Assembly (NCBI RefSeq): GCF_000711795.1
Contig: NZ_JONH01000001.1
Coordinates: forward strand, 124,001-188,000
Source of the DNA: Vibrio pacinii DSM 19139
GTDB taxonomy: Bacteria > Pseudomonadota > Gammaproteobacteria > Enterobacterales > Vibrionaceae
Direction: 5' to 3'
DNA: 64,000 nucleotides
Shown here: piece after piece, positions 37,203-46,497 of the stretch
How positions within the stretch are numbered: position 1 is the first letter of the stretch
Layout of the letters: each line of letters starts with the position of its first letter
Translations under genes and position numbers: made by a program
The notes under the pieces: model-generated
The model's database searches: none
Seen by the model: only the letters and a program-made list of their open reading frames with translations
What the model was told of the DNA's origin: nothing

Positions 37203-37784
37203 TTAGTGACAATTAGCCAGTAATTGGCGTTTACGCGGCTCCTGGATTAGTTTCCAATGAATGCCTTCTATCGCACCTGCAAACTTCCACAATAACTTCA
37301 CATCAACATCGCTGCCATAAGCCTGCTTCACTCTAGAGAACACCGCTGAAGGGCCAAGCTCAACAAAAGTATCGACATCTTCTATTCCGGCTTTTTTGAC
37401 CATACGCTCCAATGTTAACTGCATATTGGGTAAATCACGTAGCCGGCGATTAGCATATGAACGTTTATATTCACGCTCAGAAACCGAATAGGTAATAGAT
37501 TCTTCGACAAGACGGGCTATCTTGCTGTCGTTGGTCACAAAGAGCGTGGTGACATCATAGTAGTTTACCGTTGCCGTTGTCTGTTTTTTAACGTGACGAT
37601 ACTTTTCGCAGCCTAGTTGCGATAACTCGCTATCGAGCTTCTCACCACCACGAATAAAAACATGGTCGTTACTTATTAAGGCGAACATAGCCTCTTCTTT
37701 AAACAGTCCAGTACCACCAAACATCGAGCGTTTTTGAAAGTCGCCAAACTTTTTAACGTATTGAATAAACTTTTGCTCTGTCAT
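37203..37784 (-). CDS. tfoY: TfoY-type TfoX/Sxy family regulator
   Basis: Protein of 193 residues with TfoX N-domain (QKRSMFGGTGLFKEEAMFALI) and C-domain (RLRDLPNMQLTLERMVKKAGI, then ELGPSAVFSRVKQAYG). It differs clearly from recalled V. cholerae TfoX in the first 20 residues (EQKFIQYVKKFGDFQ) and fits the second vibrio paralogue TfoY, which promotes motility and type VI secretion. AAGGA lies 9 bases before this ATG and 3 before an ATG two codons upstream. V. cholerae tfoY has a c-di-GMP riboswitch in its leader; none is visible here. Confidence 0.8.
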   Translation of the reverse strand: MTEQKFIQYVKKFGDFQKRSMFGGTGLFKEEAMFALISNDHVFIRGGEKLDSELSQLGCEKYRHVKKQTTATVNYYDVTTLFVTNDSKIARLVEESITYSVSEREYKRSYANRRLRDLPNMQLTLERMVKKAGIEDVDTFVELGPSAVFSRVKQAYGSDVDVKLLWKFAGAIEGIHWKLIQEPRKRQLLANCH

Positions 37785-38145
37785 ATCCATTGATCCTTAA
37801 TCAAATACCCCGATTAGTTAAGATCACCAGATAACAGCAGTAATAAGCGAATTAATTATTTGCGCTCAAGCAGTATTATTTTGTTTTGCGAGGCTTAAGC
37901 GATATTGCGTAGTACAAATGATAGTTAACGAAACAAATTAAGTCTGTGCATATATCACATCAATTGCATTGAATTCGCTGAACATCGAGATTAATGTCAC
38001 ACTCTATTACTTTTCATAACCGACGTAATTTGATTTATGGCGCAAATAAATCGCTACACAAATTATCATTTAATACTATCTAGTGATTGCTAATATATCA
38101 GTGAAAACGTTAAACTGTATACAGTATGATAATTGTATAGATCCT
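37785..38145. other. Divergent intergenic region, tfoY / HDOD gene
   Basis: This AT-rich gap of about 360 bp lies between divergent tfoY and the HDOD gene. I searched the minus strand by eye for the GEMM-I c-di-GMP aptamer (ACGCAAAGCC, GGTAGCGGGG type elements) and found neither. An alternative GTG start of the HDOD gene lies at 38083. No terminator or RNA gene was seen. Confidence 0.5.
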
Positions 38146-39066
38146 ATGAATCACCTCTCTTTTTATTGGCTACCAGAAAATGGTGACCTGTTAATCAAAG
38201 GAATCGAATCCGAGTTCTCTAGCTTGATTGAAAATTCAATCAAGAGACACAAGATCTCGCTACCCCCGATCCCTGATGTTGTGTTAAAGATTCAACAACT
38301 TTGTACCCAAGATACCACCACTATCTCAGATGTTGCTGATTGCCTATTTGAAGACCCTGGCTTGGCCGCTATTGTAGTTCGCGTTGCCAATTCAGTGATA
38401 TTCAATCGCCGTAATATCACCTGCACTGACTTAATGACCGCGGTTTCACGTTTGGGTATTCTGCGTGTCCGTGACATCGTAACAGCCCAAGCTATTGAAC
38501 AACTTAAGCATTCGGTGAACTTAACTCACTCGTGCAACAAAATCCTTAGTCAAAGTGCCGCCAATTCACGTGAGTTGGCCGCAACGATGGTATTCGTCAC
38601 TCAGGGTTTTAAAGAGACTGGATTAGCCACCTACAACAACCTTGAAACCGACAAAGCTCTCCTTACTGGTTTATTGGCTGACATTGGCCTGTTTTGTATT
38701 GTTAACGAGTACCACAACTACTTGGAACAAGGTAACTACCTAGCAGAAGATATCGCTTTCCAGATATTTGATCGACAGTGCTCTAATGCAAGTAAGTTGG
38801 TGCTAGACACGTGGGGTTTTGACCAAGACTTCCTCGAAGTGGCTTCTAACCAAACTATCAGTTCATCTGACGTAGCCGTCAGCTACTTAGATGTCGCTCG
38901 TATCGCCAATCATATCCTTATGTTCCGTCGTCAAGATGAAAACATTGACGACCATACCGTTGAATTTGACGTTACTGGTGCCGATATACTGTACAAACTC
39001 AGTAATTTAAGTGATATTGAGTTCAACACACAGATAGACGAACTCATTCGCGCAAGTGGCCTCTAA
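38146..39066 (+). CDS. HDOD-domain signalling protein
   Basis: Protein of 306 residues (from ATG 38146; a GTG 21 codons upstream is possible). The HDOD core is visible: LPPIPDVVLKIQQLC, then DPGLAAIVVRVANSVIF and LMTAVSRLGILRVRDIV. HDOD domains resemble HD phosphohydrolases but usually lack the catalytic residues and act as scaffolds in signalling. lysO-like follows at 19 bp on the same strand, so they may be co-transcribed. Confidence 0.88.
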   Translation: MNHLSFYWLPENGDLLIKGIESEFSSLIENSIKRHKISLPPIPDVVLKIQQLCTQDTTTISDVADCLFEDPGLAAIVVRVANSVIFNRRNITCTDLMTAVSRLGILRVRDIVTAQAIEQLKHSVNLTHSCNKILSQSAANSRELAATMVFVTQGFKETGLATYNNLETDKALLTGLLADIGLFCIVNEYHNYLEQGNYLAEDIAFQIFDRQCSNASKLVLDTWGFDQDFLEVASNQTISSSDVAVSYLDVARIANHILMFRRQDENIDDHTVEFDVTGADILYKLSNLSDIEFNTQIDELIRASGL

Positions 39067-39085
39067 CCACTAAATAGGATTTACC

Positions 39086-39991
39086 ATGTTTTCAGGGATG
39101 ATATTTATTTTTGCCCCACTGGTGGTGGGGTACTTTATTTCTATTGCCAAACCATCTGTACTTGAAAAAATCAATGCTGCAACGGCGAACCTAATCTATG
39201 TCATTCTGGCTTTGATGGGACTCAGCCTAGCCGCTTTGGATAATCTCGGCCAAAACCTGCAGTTAATCTTAAAGACAACCGCTGTCTTTTTTAGCTGCTT
39301 AAGCCTAGCAAATTTAGCGGTATTGCCGCTGATTGATAAGTGGCTACCGATCCAAACCGATGCAAGTAATACCAAGCTTCCTTTGTCATCGATGGCACTT
39401 GAATCTGCCAAGCTGATTATCGTTGTCGGCGGCGGCTTAACGATCGGCCTTATGCTGCCTTTCGACCTGAGTTGGGTAGACACCGCCAGTGAATGGATAT
39501 TGTTTTTACTGCTGTTTTTTATTGGTATTCAATTACGCAACAGTGGTCTAACTCTGCGGCAGATACTACTCAATAAGCATGGAATGGTCATTGCCCTAGT
39601 CATTATTGCTAGCTCCATGATTGGCGGAGTCATCTCTGCAACAATACTTCAAATTGATGTTTTTCAGGGCCTAGCAATGGCATCTGGATTCGGTTGGTAC
39701 TCACTCGCGGGAATTTTAATGGGCGACGCGTTTGGTCCGGTCTATGGCGGTGCTTCTTTTATGATTGAGTTGCTACGCGAGCTGATCGCCCTAGTTTTAA
39801 TCCCGCTCTTTATCCGCAACAAACCTTGCACCTCAATCGGTTATGCTGGTGCAACAGCAATGGACTTTACACTACCAGTGATTCAAACCACAGGTGGTGT
39901 ACGCTGTGTACCCATTGCCATTGTTAGCGGATTTATATTAAGTCTTTTGGTACCCGTTTTGATGTTATTCTTTGTCTCTCTTGCAGGCTAG
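39086..39991 (+). CDS. lysO: LysO (YbjE)-family lysine exporter
   Basis: Membrane protein of 301 residues with about eight helices. It matches the LysO/YbjE family, which exports L-lysine. Family segments visible are GVISATILQIDVFQGLAMASGFGWYSLAGI read in parts, DAFGPVYGGASFMIELLRELIALVLIP, and GYAGATAMDFTLPVIQTTGG. ATG has TAGGATT upstream. Arginine-dependent regulation is known in E. coli, but no ArgR box was noticed in this short gap. Confidence 0.9.
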   Translation: MFSGMIFIFAPLVVGYFISIAKPSVLEKINAATANLIYVILALMGLSLAALDNLGQNLQLILKTTAVFFSCLSLANLAVLPLIDKWLPIQTDASNTKLPLSSMALESAKLIIVVGGGLTIGLMLPFDLSWVDTASEWILFLLLFFIGIQLRNSGLTLRQILLNKHGMVIALVIIASSMIGGVISATILQIDVFQGLAMASGFGWYSLAGILMGDAFGPVYGGASFMIELLRELIALVLIPLFIRNKPCTSIGYAGATAMDFTLPVIQTTGGVRCVPIAIVSGFILSLLVPVLMLFFVSLAG

Positions 39992-40106
39992 ATCGCAGAA
40001 TCATTGGCGAAAATCTCTATATTATGCCGGGTTAAGTCCACTAACTTTAATCAACACTAAAACAATAAAAGCACACTTATAATAATTATCTTCAAAAGGA
40101 ATCACT

Positions 40107-40619
40107 ATGAAACGTACTCTTGTTGCCCTGCTGCTTGGCGCCGCTGCTTTTACCGCCTCTGCCACTGACAACGAATGTTTGTCGCAAAAGTACGATGCCT
40201 ATATCGATGCTTCGCTTCACTGGTATGAAGACTTGTCTCAGCTGACAGCACAACAGTATCCAGAGCTGAGTGAAGTCAGTGAATGGTTCCTGCAAGGTCG
40301 TCAACATCACTTTGAGCTCAATCGAGCTGCTGTGCATTACTACCTTAAACAAGATCCAACTAAAGTGGCGACCAACCAGCCTGTCGAGGCTTGGCTACAA
40401 CTAGAACAAAAAGACATTAAAGTGCTTTCATCACGCAGCGATGAGTTAGGCAAGTTGGCTCAGACGACCTTTAGCGACCGCCAATCTCAACCGCATGAGA
40501 AGAACTACGAACTGCGCTCTGCGTTTGCAGATTTACTCAGTCACCCAACAAAAATAGATGCGGCATTGAAACGATATAACAAGTCAATTCAACAACTTGA
40601 AATGATCAACTGTCAATAG
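40107..40619 (+). CDS. Small periplasmic protein of unknown function
   Basis: Protein of 170 residues with a signal peptide (MKRTLVALLLGAAAFTASA) and a helical mature part with two cysteines, C24 near the mature N-terminus and C169 at the end, which could form a disulphide. I do not recognise the family. AAAAGGAATC precedes the ATG. It lies alone between lysO and panP. Confidence 0.7.
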   Translation: MKRTLVALLLGAAAFTASATDNECLSQKYDAYIDASLHWYEDLSQLTAQQYPELSEVSEWFLQGRQHHFELNRAAVHYYLKQDPTKVATNQPVEAWLQLEQKDIKVLSSRSDELGKLAQTTFSDRQSQPHEKNYELRSAFADLLSHPTKIDAALKRYNKSIQQLEMINCQ

Positions 40620-40749
40620 AAACACTTTTTTTACCAGTAGTATTTGTCACTTGAAAATATTAAGATTCGTTAATTAAGACGGGACATTGTTCCCGTTTTC
40701 GTTTAGATTGTCCCGCTTGCAAGAAAGATGATTAGAGCAAAGTCGCTGT

Positions 40750-42408
40750 ATGATAACGGAACATAAAACGGCTGATGTGAATTTTGAGAGCTTATTGCGC
40801 ATATTCACAGTACCTGAAGGGCCGGACTCAACGTTAACCCAGATTGAAGAAAAGCTATCACGCAACTTAAACGAGTTTTTGCGTGATCATATTGTTGCCG
40901 AAGAGAAACCGCTTCGAGATATCGAAAAAGATTTTTCCAACGCCACTATCCCTGAAAAACCAGAATTTGTCTCGGATCATACCCAACACTTGCTCGATAC
41001 ACTTGTCTCGCAATCCGTTCATACTTCTGCCCCAAGCTTTATCGGCCACATGACGTCAGCGCTACCGTATTTCTTAATGCCGTTGTCGAAAATCATGATC
41101 GCGCTCAATCAAAACTTGGTGAAAATTGAAACATCAAAAGCCTTTACGCCACTAGAGCGTCAAGTGCTCGGTATGCTCCATCGTCTTATTTACGGTCGAG
41201 ATGATAGCTTTTACGCCCAGTGGATGCACAGCGCCAATCACTCGTTAGGCGCATTTTGCTCAGGCGGAACCATTGCTAATATTACCGCTCTATGGGTTGC
41301 GCGTAACAATGCATTAAAAGCACAGGGTGACTTCCAAGGGGTAGAAAAAGAAGGTCTATTCAAAGCCATGAAGCATTATGGTTATGAAGGTCTTGCTGTA
41401 TTAGTCTCCGAACGTGGTCACTACTCGCTTAAAAAAGCCGCAGACGTTCTTGGTATAGGTCAAGAAGGTTTAGTTGCCGTCAAAACCGATAACCAAAACC
41501 GCATCTGCCCACAGGCACTTGCTCAGCGCATCACCGAGTTAAAAGCCAACAACATCAAACCTTTTGCAGTCATCGGTGTGGCAGGAACCACTGAAACCGG
41601 TAACATCGACCCTCTGCAAGCCATTGCAAAAGTTTGTCAGCAAGAAAATTGCCATTTTCATGTGGATGCGGCTTGGGGCGGTGCGACACTGATGTCGAAC
41701 AATTACCGCCATTTACTAGCCGGCGTCGAGTTGGCTGATTCCGTCACGATTGATGCCCATAAACAGCTCTACATCCCAATGGGCGCTGGAATGGTATTAT
41801 TCAAACAGCCTGACGCGATGAAATCCATTGAACACCATGCGCAATATATCTTGCGTAAAGGGTCTAAAGATCTTGGTAGTCATACCCTAGAGGGCTCACG
41901 CTCTGGCATGGCGATGTTAGTCTATGCTGCAATGCATATCATTAGCCGACCTGGTTATGAGCTTCTTATCGATCAGAGCATCGACAAAGCCAACTATTTT
42001 GCCAACTTAATCGGTCAGCAAGAAGACTTCGAGTTAGTCTCGCAGCCAGAGTTATGCCTGCTCACTTACCGCTACGTTCCTCAACGAGCGCAAAATGCAC
42101 TGGAAAAAGCTCAAGGTGAACATCGAGTAACACTCAATGAACTAATCAATGAACTGACCAAATTCATTCAAAAACGCCAACGAGAAACGGGAAAATCGTT
42201 TGTATCGAGAACGCGCCTCAACCCTGCAAAGTGGGATCATTTGAACACTATTGTATTCCGCGTGGTGCTAGCCAATCCATTGACGGGCTGCGACATTCTA
42301 AACCACATTTTGCAACAGCAACGTGAAATTGCTCAGCAAGCACCAAAGCTGATGGCGCAAATCAATCACACAGTGGAACAGATATTCAGCGCTGACAATT
42401 CAGTCTGA
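40750..42408 (+). CDS. panP: PanP, PLP-dependent aspartate 1-decarboxylase
   Basis: Group II PLP decarboxylase of 552 residues. PanP makes beta-alanine from aspartate for coenzyme A synthesis in vibrios and relatives that lack PanD. Visible features are FCSGGTIANITALWVARN, the HVDAAWGG motif (PLP aspartate) and TIDAHKQLYIP with PLP lysine K338. The N-terminus VNFESLLRIFTVPEGPDSTL is characteristic of the PanP group. Glutamate decarboxylase-like activity is an alternative but less likely. Confidence 0.9.
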   Translation: MITEHKTADVNFESLLRIFTVPEGPDSTLTQIEEKLSRNLNEFLRDHIVAEEKPLRDIEKDFSNATIPEKPEFVSDHTQHLLDTLVSQSVHTSAPSFIGHMTSALPYFLMPLSKIMIALNQNLVKIETSKAFTPLERQVLGMLHRLIYGRDDSFYAQWMHSANHSLGAFCSGGTIANITALWVARNNALKAQGDFQGVEKEGLFKAMKHYGYEGLAVLVSERGHYSLKKAADVLGIGQEGLVAVKTDNQNRICPQALAQRITELKANNIKPFAVIGVAGTTETGNIDPLQAIAKVCQQENCHFHVDAAWGGATLMSNNYRHLLAGVELADSVTIDAHKQLYIPMGAGMVLFKQPDAMKSIEHHAQYILRKGSKDLGSHTLEGSRSGMAMLVYAAMHIISRPGYELLIDQSIDKANYFANLIGQQEDFELVSQPELCLLTYRYVPQRAQNALEKAQGEHRVTLNELINELTKFIQKRQRETGKSFVSRTRLNPAKWDHLNTIVFRVVLANPLTGCDILNHILQQQREIAQQAPKLMAQINHTVEQIFSADNSV

Positions 42409-42687
42409 AATTTTATTTCTGAAATATTGTAATTTGTCTATCAACTTAAGCCTCAAAACAAAAATTTATCCAACTTTAGAAATCAATTCTGTAGTTTAAA
42501 CAAAATTTTGTTTGAGGCTTGTCATAGAATGACTAATTGCTTGACAGAAAAGTTGTCGTAAATCTTTTGCTTAGGTTTATACTGGCCCTATGGCGCTGGA
42601 TTGCACTTACCCTTTGGGAAACAGTTTGTTACCCTTTTTCATTTTGGGTATATCCAGTGAGTTGTTCTCTATACCCTCGTGAACACT
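42409..42687 (+). promoter_or_regulatory. Structured gap and leader upstream of hexR
   Basis: Three inverted repeats lie in this 279-bp gap. A long imperfect repeat pairs 42448-42467 with 42502-42520 (AAGCCTCAAA / TTTGAGGCTT outer arms). Its right arm is itself a perfect palindrome (AAACAAAA/TTTTGTTT, 42498-42513). A short perfect hairpin follows directly, GTCAT-AGA-ATGAC (42521-42533). TACCC (42630-42634) can pair with GGGTA (42646-42650). The first may act as the panP terminator or as an operator; the last is close to the hexR start. Confidence 0.45.
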
Positions 42688-43542
42688 ATGAATACATTAG
42701 AAAAAATTCAAAAAAACCTAGAAAACTTTAGTAAGTCCGAGCGAAAAGTAGCCGAAGTAATCATGGCTTCACCGCAGACTGCTATCCATTCTAGTATTGC
42801 TACGCTAGCCAAAATGGCTGATGTAAGTGAGCCTACTGTTAATCGTTTTTGCCGCCGTTTAGATACTAAAGGCTTCCCAGACTTCAAGCTACACTTAGCA
42901 CAAAGTCTTGCCAACGGAACACCATATGTAAACCGTAACGTTGAAGAAGATGATGGCCCTGACGCATACACGCACAAGATTTTCGAATCGACCATGGCGT
43001 GCCTTGACGTGGCTAAAAATAGCCTTGACCCGATGCAAGTTAATCGTGCTGTTGATCTGCTAACTCAAGCCAAACGAATTTCGTTCTTTGGCTTAGGCGC
43101 CTCGTCGGCGGTTGCGAAAGATGCACAAAACAAATTTATTCGCTTTAACATTCCGATTACCTGTTTTGAAGATATCGTAATGCAACGCATGAGTTGCATT
43201 AACTGTACTGATAACGATGTTATCGTACTGATCTCGCATACTGGTCGGACGAAGAGCCAAGTGGAAATTGCCAATCTCGCGCGTGAAAACGGCGCAACAG
43301 TGATTGCAATTACCGCTAAAGACTCACCTCTTGATAAAGCAAGCTCGTTGTCTATATCACTCGATGTGCCAGAAGATACCGACGTATACATGCCGATGGC
43401 AAGTCGCGTTGTTCAAATGACGGTCATCGATGTCCTCGCAACAGGCTTTACGCTTCGTCGTGGTTCTGGATTTCGTGAGAACTTAAAGCGTGTAAAAGAT
43501 GTGTTGAAAGATTCTCGCTACGATAAACTTTCACAGCTATAA
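42688..43542 (+). CDS. hexR: HexR, RpiR-family central-carbon regulator
   Basis: Regulator of 284 residues (E. coli HexR 289). The N-terminal helix-turn-helix domain (ERKVAEVIMASPQTAIHSSI, DVSEPTVNRFCRRLDTKGFPDFK) is followed by an SIS sugar-phosphate-binding domain (ISFFGLGASSAVAKDAQNKF, VIVLISHTGRTKSQVEIA). HexR senses KDPG and controls Entner-Doudoroff, gluconeogenic and glycolytic genes. The ATG at 42688 is preferred to a GTG three codons upstream; neither has a strong ribosome site. Confidence 0.93.
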   Translation: MNTLEKIQKNLENFSKSERKVAEVIMASPQTAIHSSIATLAKMADVSEPTVNRFCRRLDTKGFPDFKLHLAQSLANGTPYVNRNVEEDDGPDAYTHKIFESTMACLDVAKNSLDPMQVNRAVDLLTQAKRISFFGLGASSAVAKDAQNKFIRFNIPITCFEDIVMQRMSCINCTDNDVIVLISHTGRTKSQVEIANLARENGATVIAITAKDSPLDKASSLSISLDVPEDTDVYMPMASRVVQMTVIDVLATGFTLRRGSGFRENLKRVKDVLKDSRYDKLSQL

Positions 43543-43548
43543 ATGACG

Positions 43549-43575
43549 AAGGAGCACACAAGTGCTCCTTTTTTT
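43549..43575. terminator. Terminator after hexR
   Basis: AAGGAGCAC, loop ACAA, GTGCTCCTT followed by a seven-T run. It overlaps the last bases of the convergent alcohol dehydrogenase gene. Confidence 0.88.
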
Positions 43576-44827
43576 ATTCGCTACTTTGCAGCCGCCCTTC
43601 ATCCTGACGATAACCTTGGTGAATGATATCTGCTTTAGAGCTTGATTCGAGTTGTTCACCTTGCTGACACTCCCCATCACATTGACACACCTGATCTAAT
43701 ATATACATCAAGCGTTGGATAGTCAGTGGTATCGGGTTGCCTTTGATCGCGACCGATTTCAATGCATCTTGGGCGACAGACTCAAACGATGTACTGCATA
43801 CTCCAAAGCTATTGAGCTTCGGCAGTGGCAGCTTATCGAGCATCATATTAACCCACAATATTCCATCGTCTCGGTGTGCATTCACACGGCCAGTGAGAAT
43901 TTGCGCCAGTTTTTCATAACGATTGAGGATATCGTCTCGGCCAGCAAGTGTCGCGGCCCTGATGTTTTCTTGCATCACATAAGGCGCAAGTTGGGCTGTA
44001 ATGATACTGTGCGGCGCATGAAGCTTACCACCTAATGCTGACGCCAATCCATGTGCGGCTCCGAGCTTAGCATTGGTCATTGCCATTCCGCCGAGCATAG
44101 CGGCAAAAGAGAGATCGCTACGCGCTTGTGGATCATCCTCAAGACAACCTTTGATGATAGCACCGCTCAGTTTACGCAAACCTTCTTCACAAATCATATC
44201 GGTCAATGGATTCGGCTCGCCACACACATAGGCTTCCATTAAGTGAGTAAAGGCATCCATAGCACCGCGCGCTGAGGTTTGTGTATCAGTGCCATAAGTT
44301 AATCTGGGATCAACAATCGCAACATCCGCGAGCATTTCTGGACTGCGTAGACTGACCTTAACTCGATCTTGTCCCGAACGCAGTACCGCATTGCGTGTTA
44401 CTTCAGAACCAGTACTCGCGGTGGTGGGAATGGCGATAAAAGGGATGGGCTTTGCTTTAAGCGGTACATTCCTGCCGACGACTTCGACATAATCATACAC
44501 ATCGCCTTGGTTGGGAATAACCGCTGCCAACGCTTTACCCATATCGAGCACACTGCCACCACCAATGGCAACCACCATATCAGGCTTGAATTTTCGCCCA
44601 ACCAACGCCACTTCTTCAACCATGGTAATGTTAGGCTCACCGCGAATGGCTACGTGTTGGTAACGCATATTTTGATGGTTCAAGTAGTCGATGACGAGTG
44701 CTGAGCGTTGAAGATTTTTGCCGCTAACTAAAAGGACACTATAGCCAAATTGGTTGAGTACCGACAAAGAGCGCTCCAAAGCACCTTCTCCAAATATAAT
44801 TCGAGTGGAGGTCATAAACTGAAACAT
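43574..44827 (-). CDS. Iron-containing alcohol dehydrogenase with Cys-rich tail
   Basis: Group III (Fe-type) NAD(P)-dependent alcohol dehydrogenase of 417 residues. The start MFQFMTSTRIIFGEGAL with GGGAGT upstream is the family N-terminus; a GTG 7 codons upstream is not supported. The cofactor motif is IGGGSVLDMGKALA. Metal ligands are expected in DAFTHLMEAYV, GAAHGLAS and HAPHSIITA. The usual family length is about 385; here the last 35 residues form an extension with VCQCDGEC and a polar tail. Substrate unknown. Confidence 0.9.
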   Translation of the reverse strand: MFQFMTSTRIIFGEGALERSLSVLNQFGYSVLLVSGKNLQRSALVIDYLNHQNMRYQHVAIRGEPNITMVEEVALVGRKFKPDMVVAIGGGSVLDMGKALAAVIPNQGDVYDYVEVVGRNVPLKAKPIPFIAIPTTASTGSEVTRNAVLRSGQDRVKVSLRSPEMLADVAIVDPRLTYGTDTQTSARGAMDAFTHLMEAYVCGEPNPLTDMICEEGLRKLSGAIIKGCLEDDPQARSDLSFAAMLGGMAMTNAKLGAAHGLASALGGKLHAPHSIITAQLAPYVMQENIRAATLAGRDDILNRYEKLAQILTGRVNAHRDDGILWVNMMLDKLPLPKLNSFGVCSTSFESVAQDALKSVAIKGNPIPLTIQRLMYILDQVCQCDGECQQGEQLESSSKADIIHQGYRQDEGRLQSSE

Positions 44828-45095
44828 GCTAGATACACTCCCTGTCACTGGCGTAGTAACAGCTTGCCTTTTCCGTAAAAGAATAAAATTGACTCAGTGC
44901 AACTTGTTGGTATCAACCCTTATTTTATTGCGTCTTTATAGAGCTAAAGCACATTTAAGAATACGCCGACTGGCCGGTAAAGGTTCAATTTTTAGTCGAT
45001 AGATTTCACCTATTAAACTAACAGGCAATTGCCACTTTATTTCCGTTTATGATTCGGGCATAGTTGCAGGTAACAAAATACAGGAGAAAAACAAT

Positions 45096-45362
45096 ATGTT
45101 CGTAGTTATCTTTGGTCGCCCAGCTTGTCCTTTCTGTGTTCGTGCAAAAGAGCACGCAGAAACACTGAAAGCAAAACGCGATGATTTCAACTACCGTTAT
45201 GTAGATATCCATGCGGAAGGAATTTCTAAAGCAGATCTTGAGAAAACTGTCGGCAAACCTGTAGAAACCGTCCCTCAAATATTCATCGATCAAGATCATA
45301 TCGGTGGCTGCGACGAATTCGAAGCGTACGCAAAAGAACATCTTGGTCTATTCGACGAATAA
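45096..45362 (+). CDS. grxA: GrxA-type glutaredoxin
   Basis: Glutaredoxin 1 family protein of 88 residues (E. coli 85). The dithiol site is CPFC (C11, C14), and the glutathione-binding TVPQIFIDQDHIGGCDE segment is present. It reduces disulphides such as that of ribonucleotide reductase. AGGAGAAAAAC precedes the ATG. A strong terminator follows. Confidence 0.95.
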   Translation: MFVVIFGRPACPFCVRAKEHAETLKAKRDDFNYRYVDIHAEGISKADLEKTVGKPVETVPQIFIDQDHIGGCDEFEAYAKEHLGLFDE

Positions 45363-45379
45363 GACCAGACTGCTCAGTG

Positions 45380-45405
45380 AAAGCCGCGATTGTCGCGGCT
45401 TTTTT
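45380..45405 (+). terminator. Terminator after grxA
   Basis: AAGCCGCGA, loop TTG, TCGCGGCTTTTTT, ending in a T run, 18 bp after the grxA stop. Confidence 0.9.
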
Positions 45406-45454
45406 GTTGCTTGTGGCGAATTGCCATACGCACTGCCATAGCTCAAAAGATTAA

Positions 45455-46351
45455 TCAACGAATAGGGAGTTGAAACGAAAACGTCACTCCCCCCGTTAAC
45501 GTCGGTTCAATATCACGAATCATTTCAACCAAAAAAGCACGCTCATCAATCTCTAATTGCTGTTGTTTCGCAATATCGAACAAGGCTTCAAGTGCGGTGC
45601 TGTAAGCAATATCAGAGAGCAAGTAAACCTCAGCGCACAGGTAATATCCTTCGGGGATAATAAAATCGTATCTCGCGTGGTCCACTTGCCAATCACCAAT
45701 AACAGTTTCAATGTGACTCCAGCTCTTCTCAAGTTGGTTTATAGGTGTTGCGCCTAATAAACGCACTGATCGATGACCATACTTTGCAAATACTCTATCC
45801 CAATCTGGATTATCCAGAGCAATTTTTTTCATGCCTCTTTTGGGATACCAAACTTGTTCCATTGGTATCGACTTTGCCAGCTCAGTTTCAACAGAATATT
45901 GTAAGCCTGGATGAGCAAGTTTTGCGATAAAATCCGAGGTCTCACGAGGTGTAGACTCAGTACCTATTTTTCGAATTTGCTTGGCAGTAAGCCCCAACTC
46001 TCTTTTTAGCGCCTTAGCTAAAGCCTGAGAGGTGGTAAAGCCGCAGTGTTGGGCAATCTCCAGAACAGAGATAGGGTGATCATTGAGCAACAAGTTAACC
46101 GCGAGCTGAAGGCGCAAGCGACTCATATATTGGCCCGGAGTCTCATGAAACAACTCGGTAAATTGGCGGTGGAAATGATAGGGAGAAATCGCACTATCGG
46201 CGGCAATATTTTCCCATGACCGAGACTCACTTGGTTCTTCGTGCATCTTTTTCAAGGCAAGGACAAAGCGTTTTTTTAGGTGCTTCGGTAATGACGCTAA
46301 TAACGCAATTTCGGGCACCAACTTAAACACTGGCTTGACATGATCAGGCAT
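45455..46351 (-). CDS. AraC-family regulator with GyrI-like C-terminal domain
   Basis: Protein of 298 residues (ATG at 46351). The N-terminal third is an AraC DNA-binding domain (SWENIAADSAISPYHFHRQF, HPISVLEIAQHCGFTTSQALAKALKRELG). The C-terminal part (about 150-298) resembles the GyrI/Rob-like effector-binding domain (VRLLGATPINQLEKSWSHIETVIGDW, GYYLCAEVYLLSDI). This architecture is like Rob and SoxS-type multidrug regulators. Targets unknown; the neighbouring genes do not indicate a ligand. Confidence 0.85.
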   Translation of the reverse strand: MPDHVKPVFKLVPEIALLASLPKHLKKRFVLALKKMHEEPSESRSWENIAADSAISPYHFHRQFTELFHETPGQYMSRLRLQLAVNLLLNDHPISVLEIAQHCGFTTSQALAKALKRELGLTAKQIRKIGTESTPRETSDFIAKLAHPGLQYSVETELAKSIPMEQVWYPKRGMKKIALDNPDWDRVFAKYGHRSVRLLGATPINQLEKSWSHIETVIGDWQVDHARYDFIIPEGYYLCAEVYLLSDIAYSTALEALFDIAKQQQLEIDERAFLVEMIRDIEPTLTGGVTFSFQLPIR

Positions 46352-46497
46352 AGACAATGACTTTAACAGGAAGACCGAATTACTATCGCCCGACCACCGA
46401 TTAAAATCAAACCCATTTCATGCTGTATTCCCAAAACGAGACGCAAAGCAAAGCGCTTTTGATGGATCGATTCAAGCGCTGGCTAAAATGCTCTTTT

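Noticed and set aside
37785..38145. c-di-GMP riboswitch upstream of tfoY
   Set aside because: Looked for GEMM-I conserved elements on the minus strand and found none; only a model search could detect a very divergent form.
42537..42731. 64-codon frame upstream of hexR
   Set aside because: It overlaps the hexR start in another frame and the region is better explained as hexR leader with inverted repeats.
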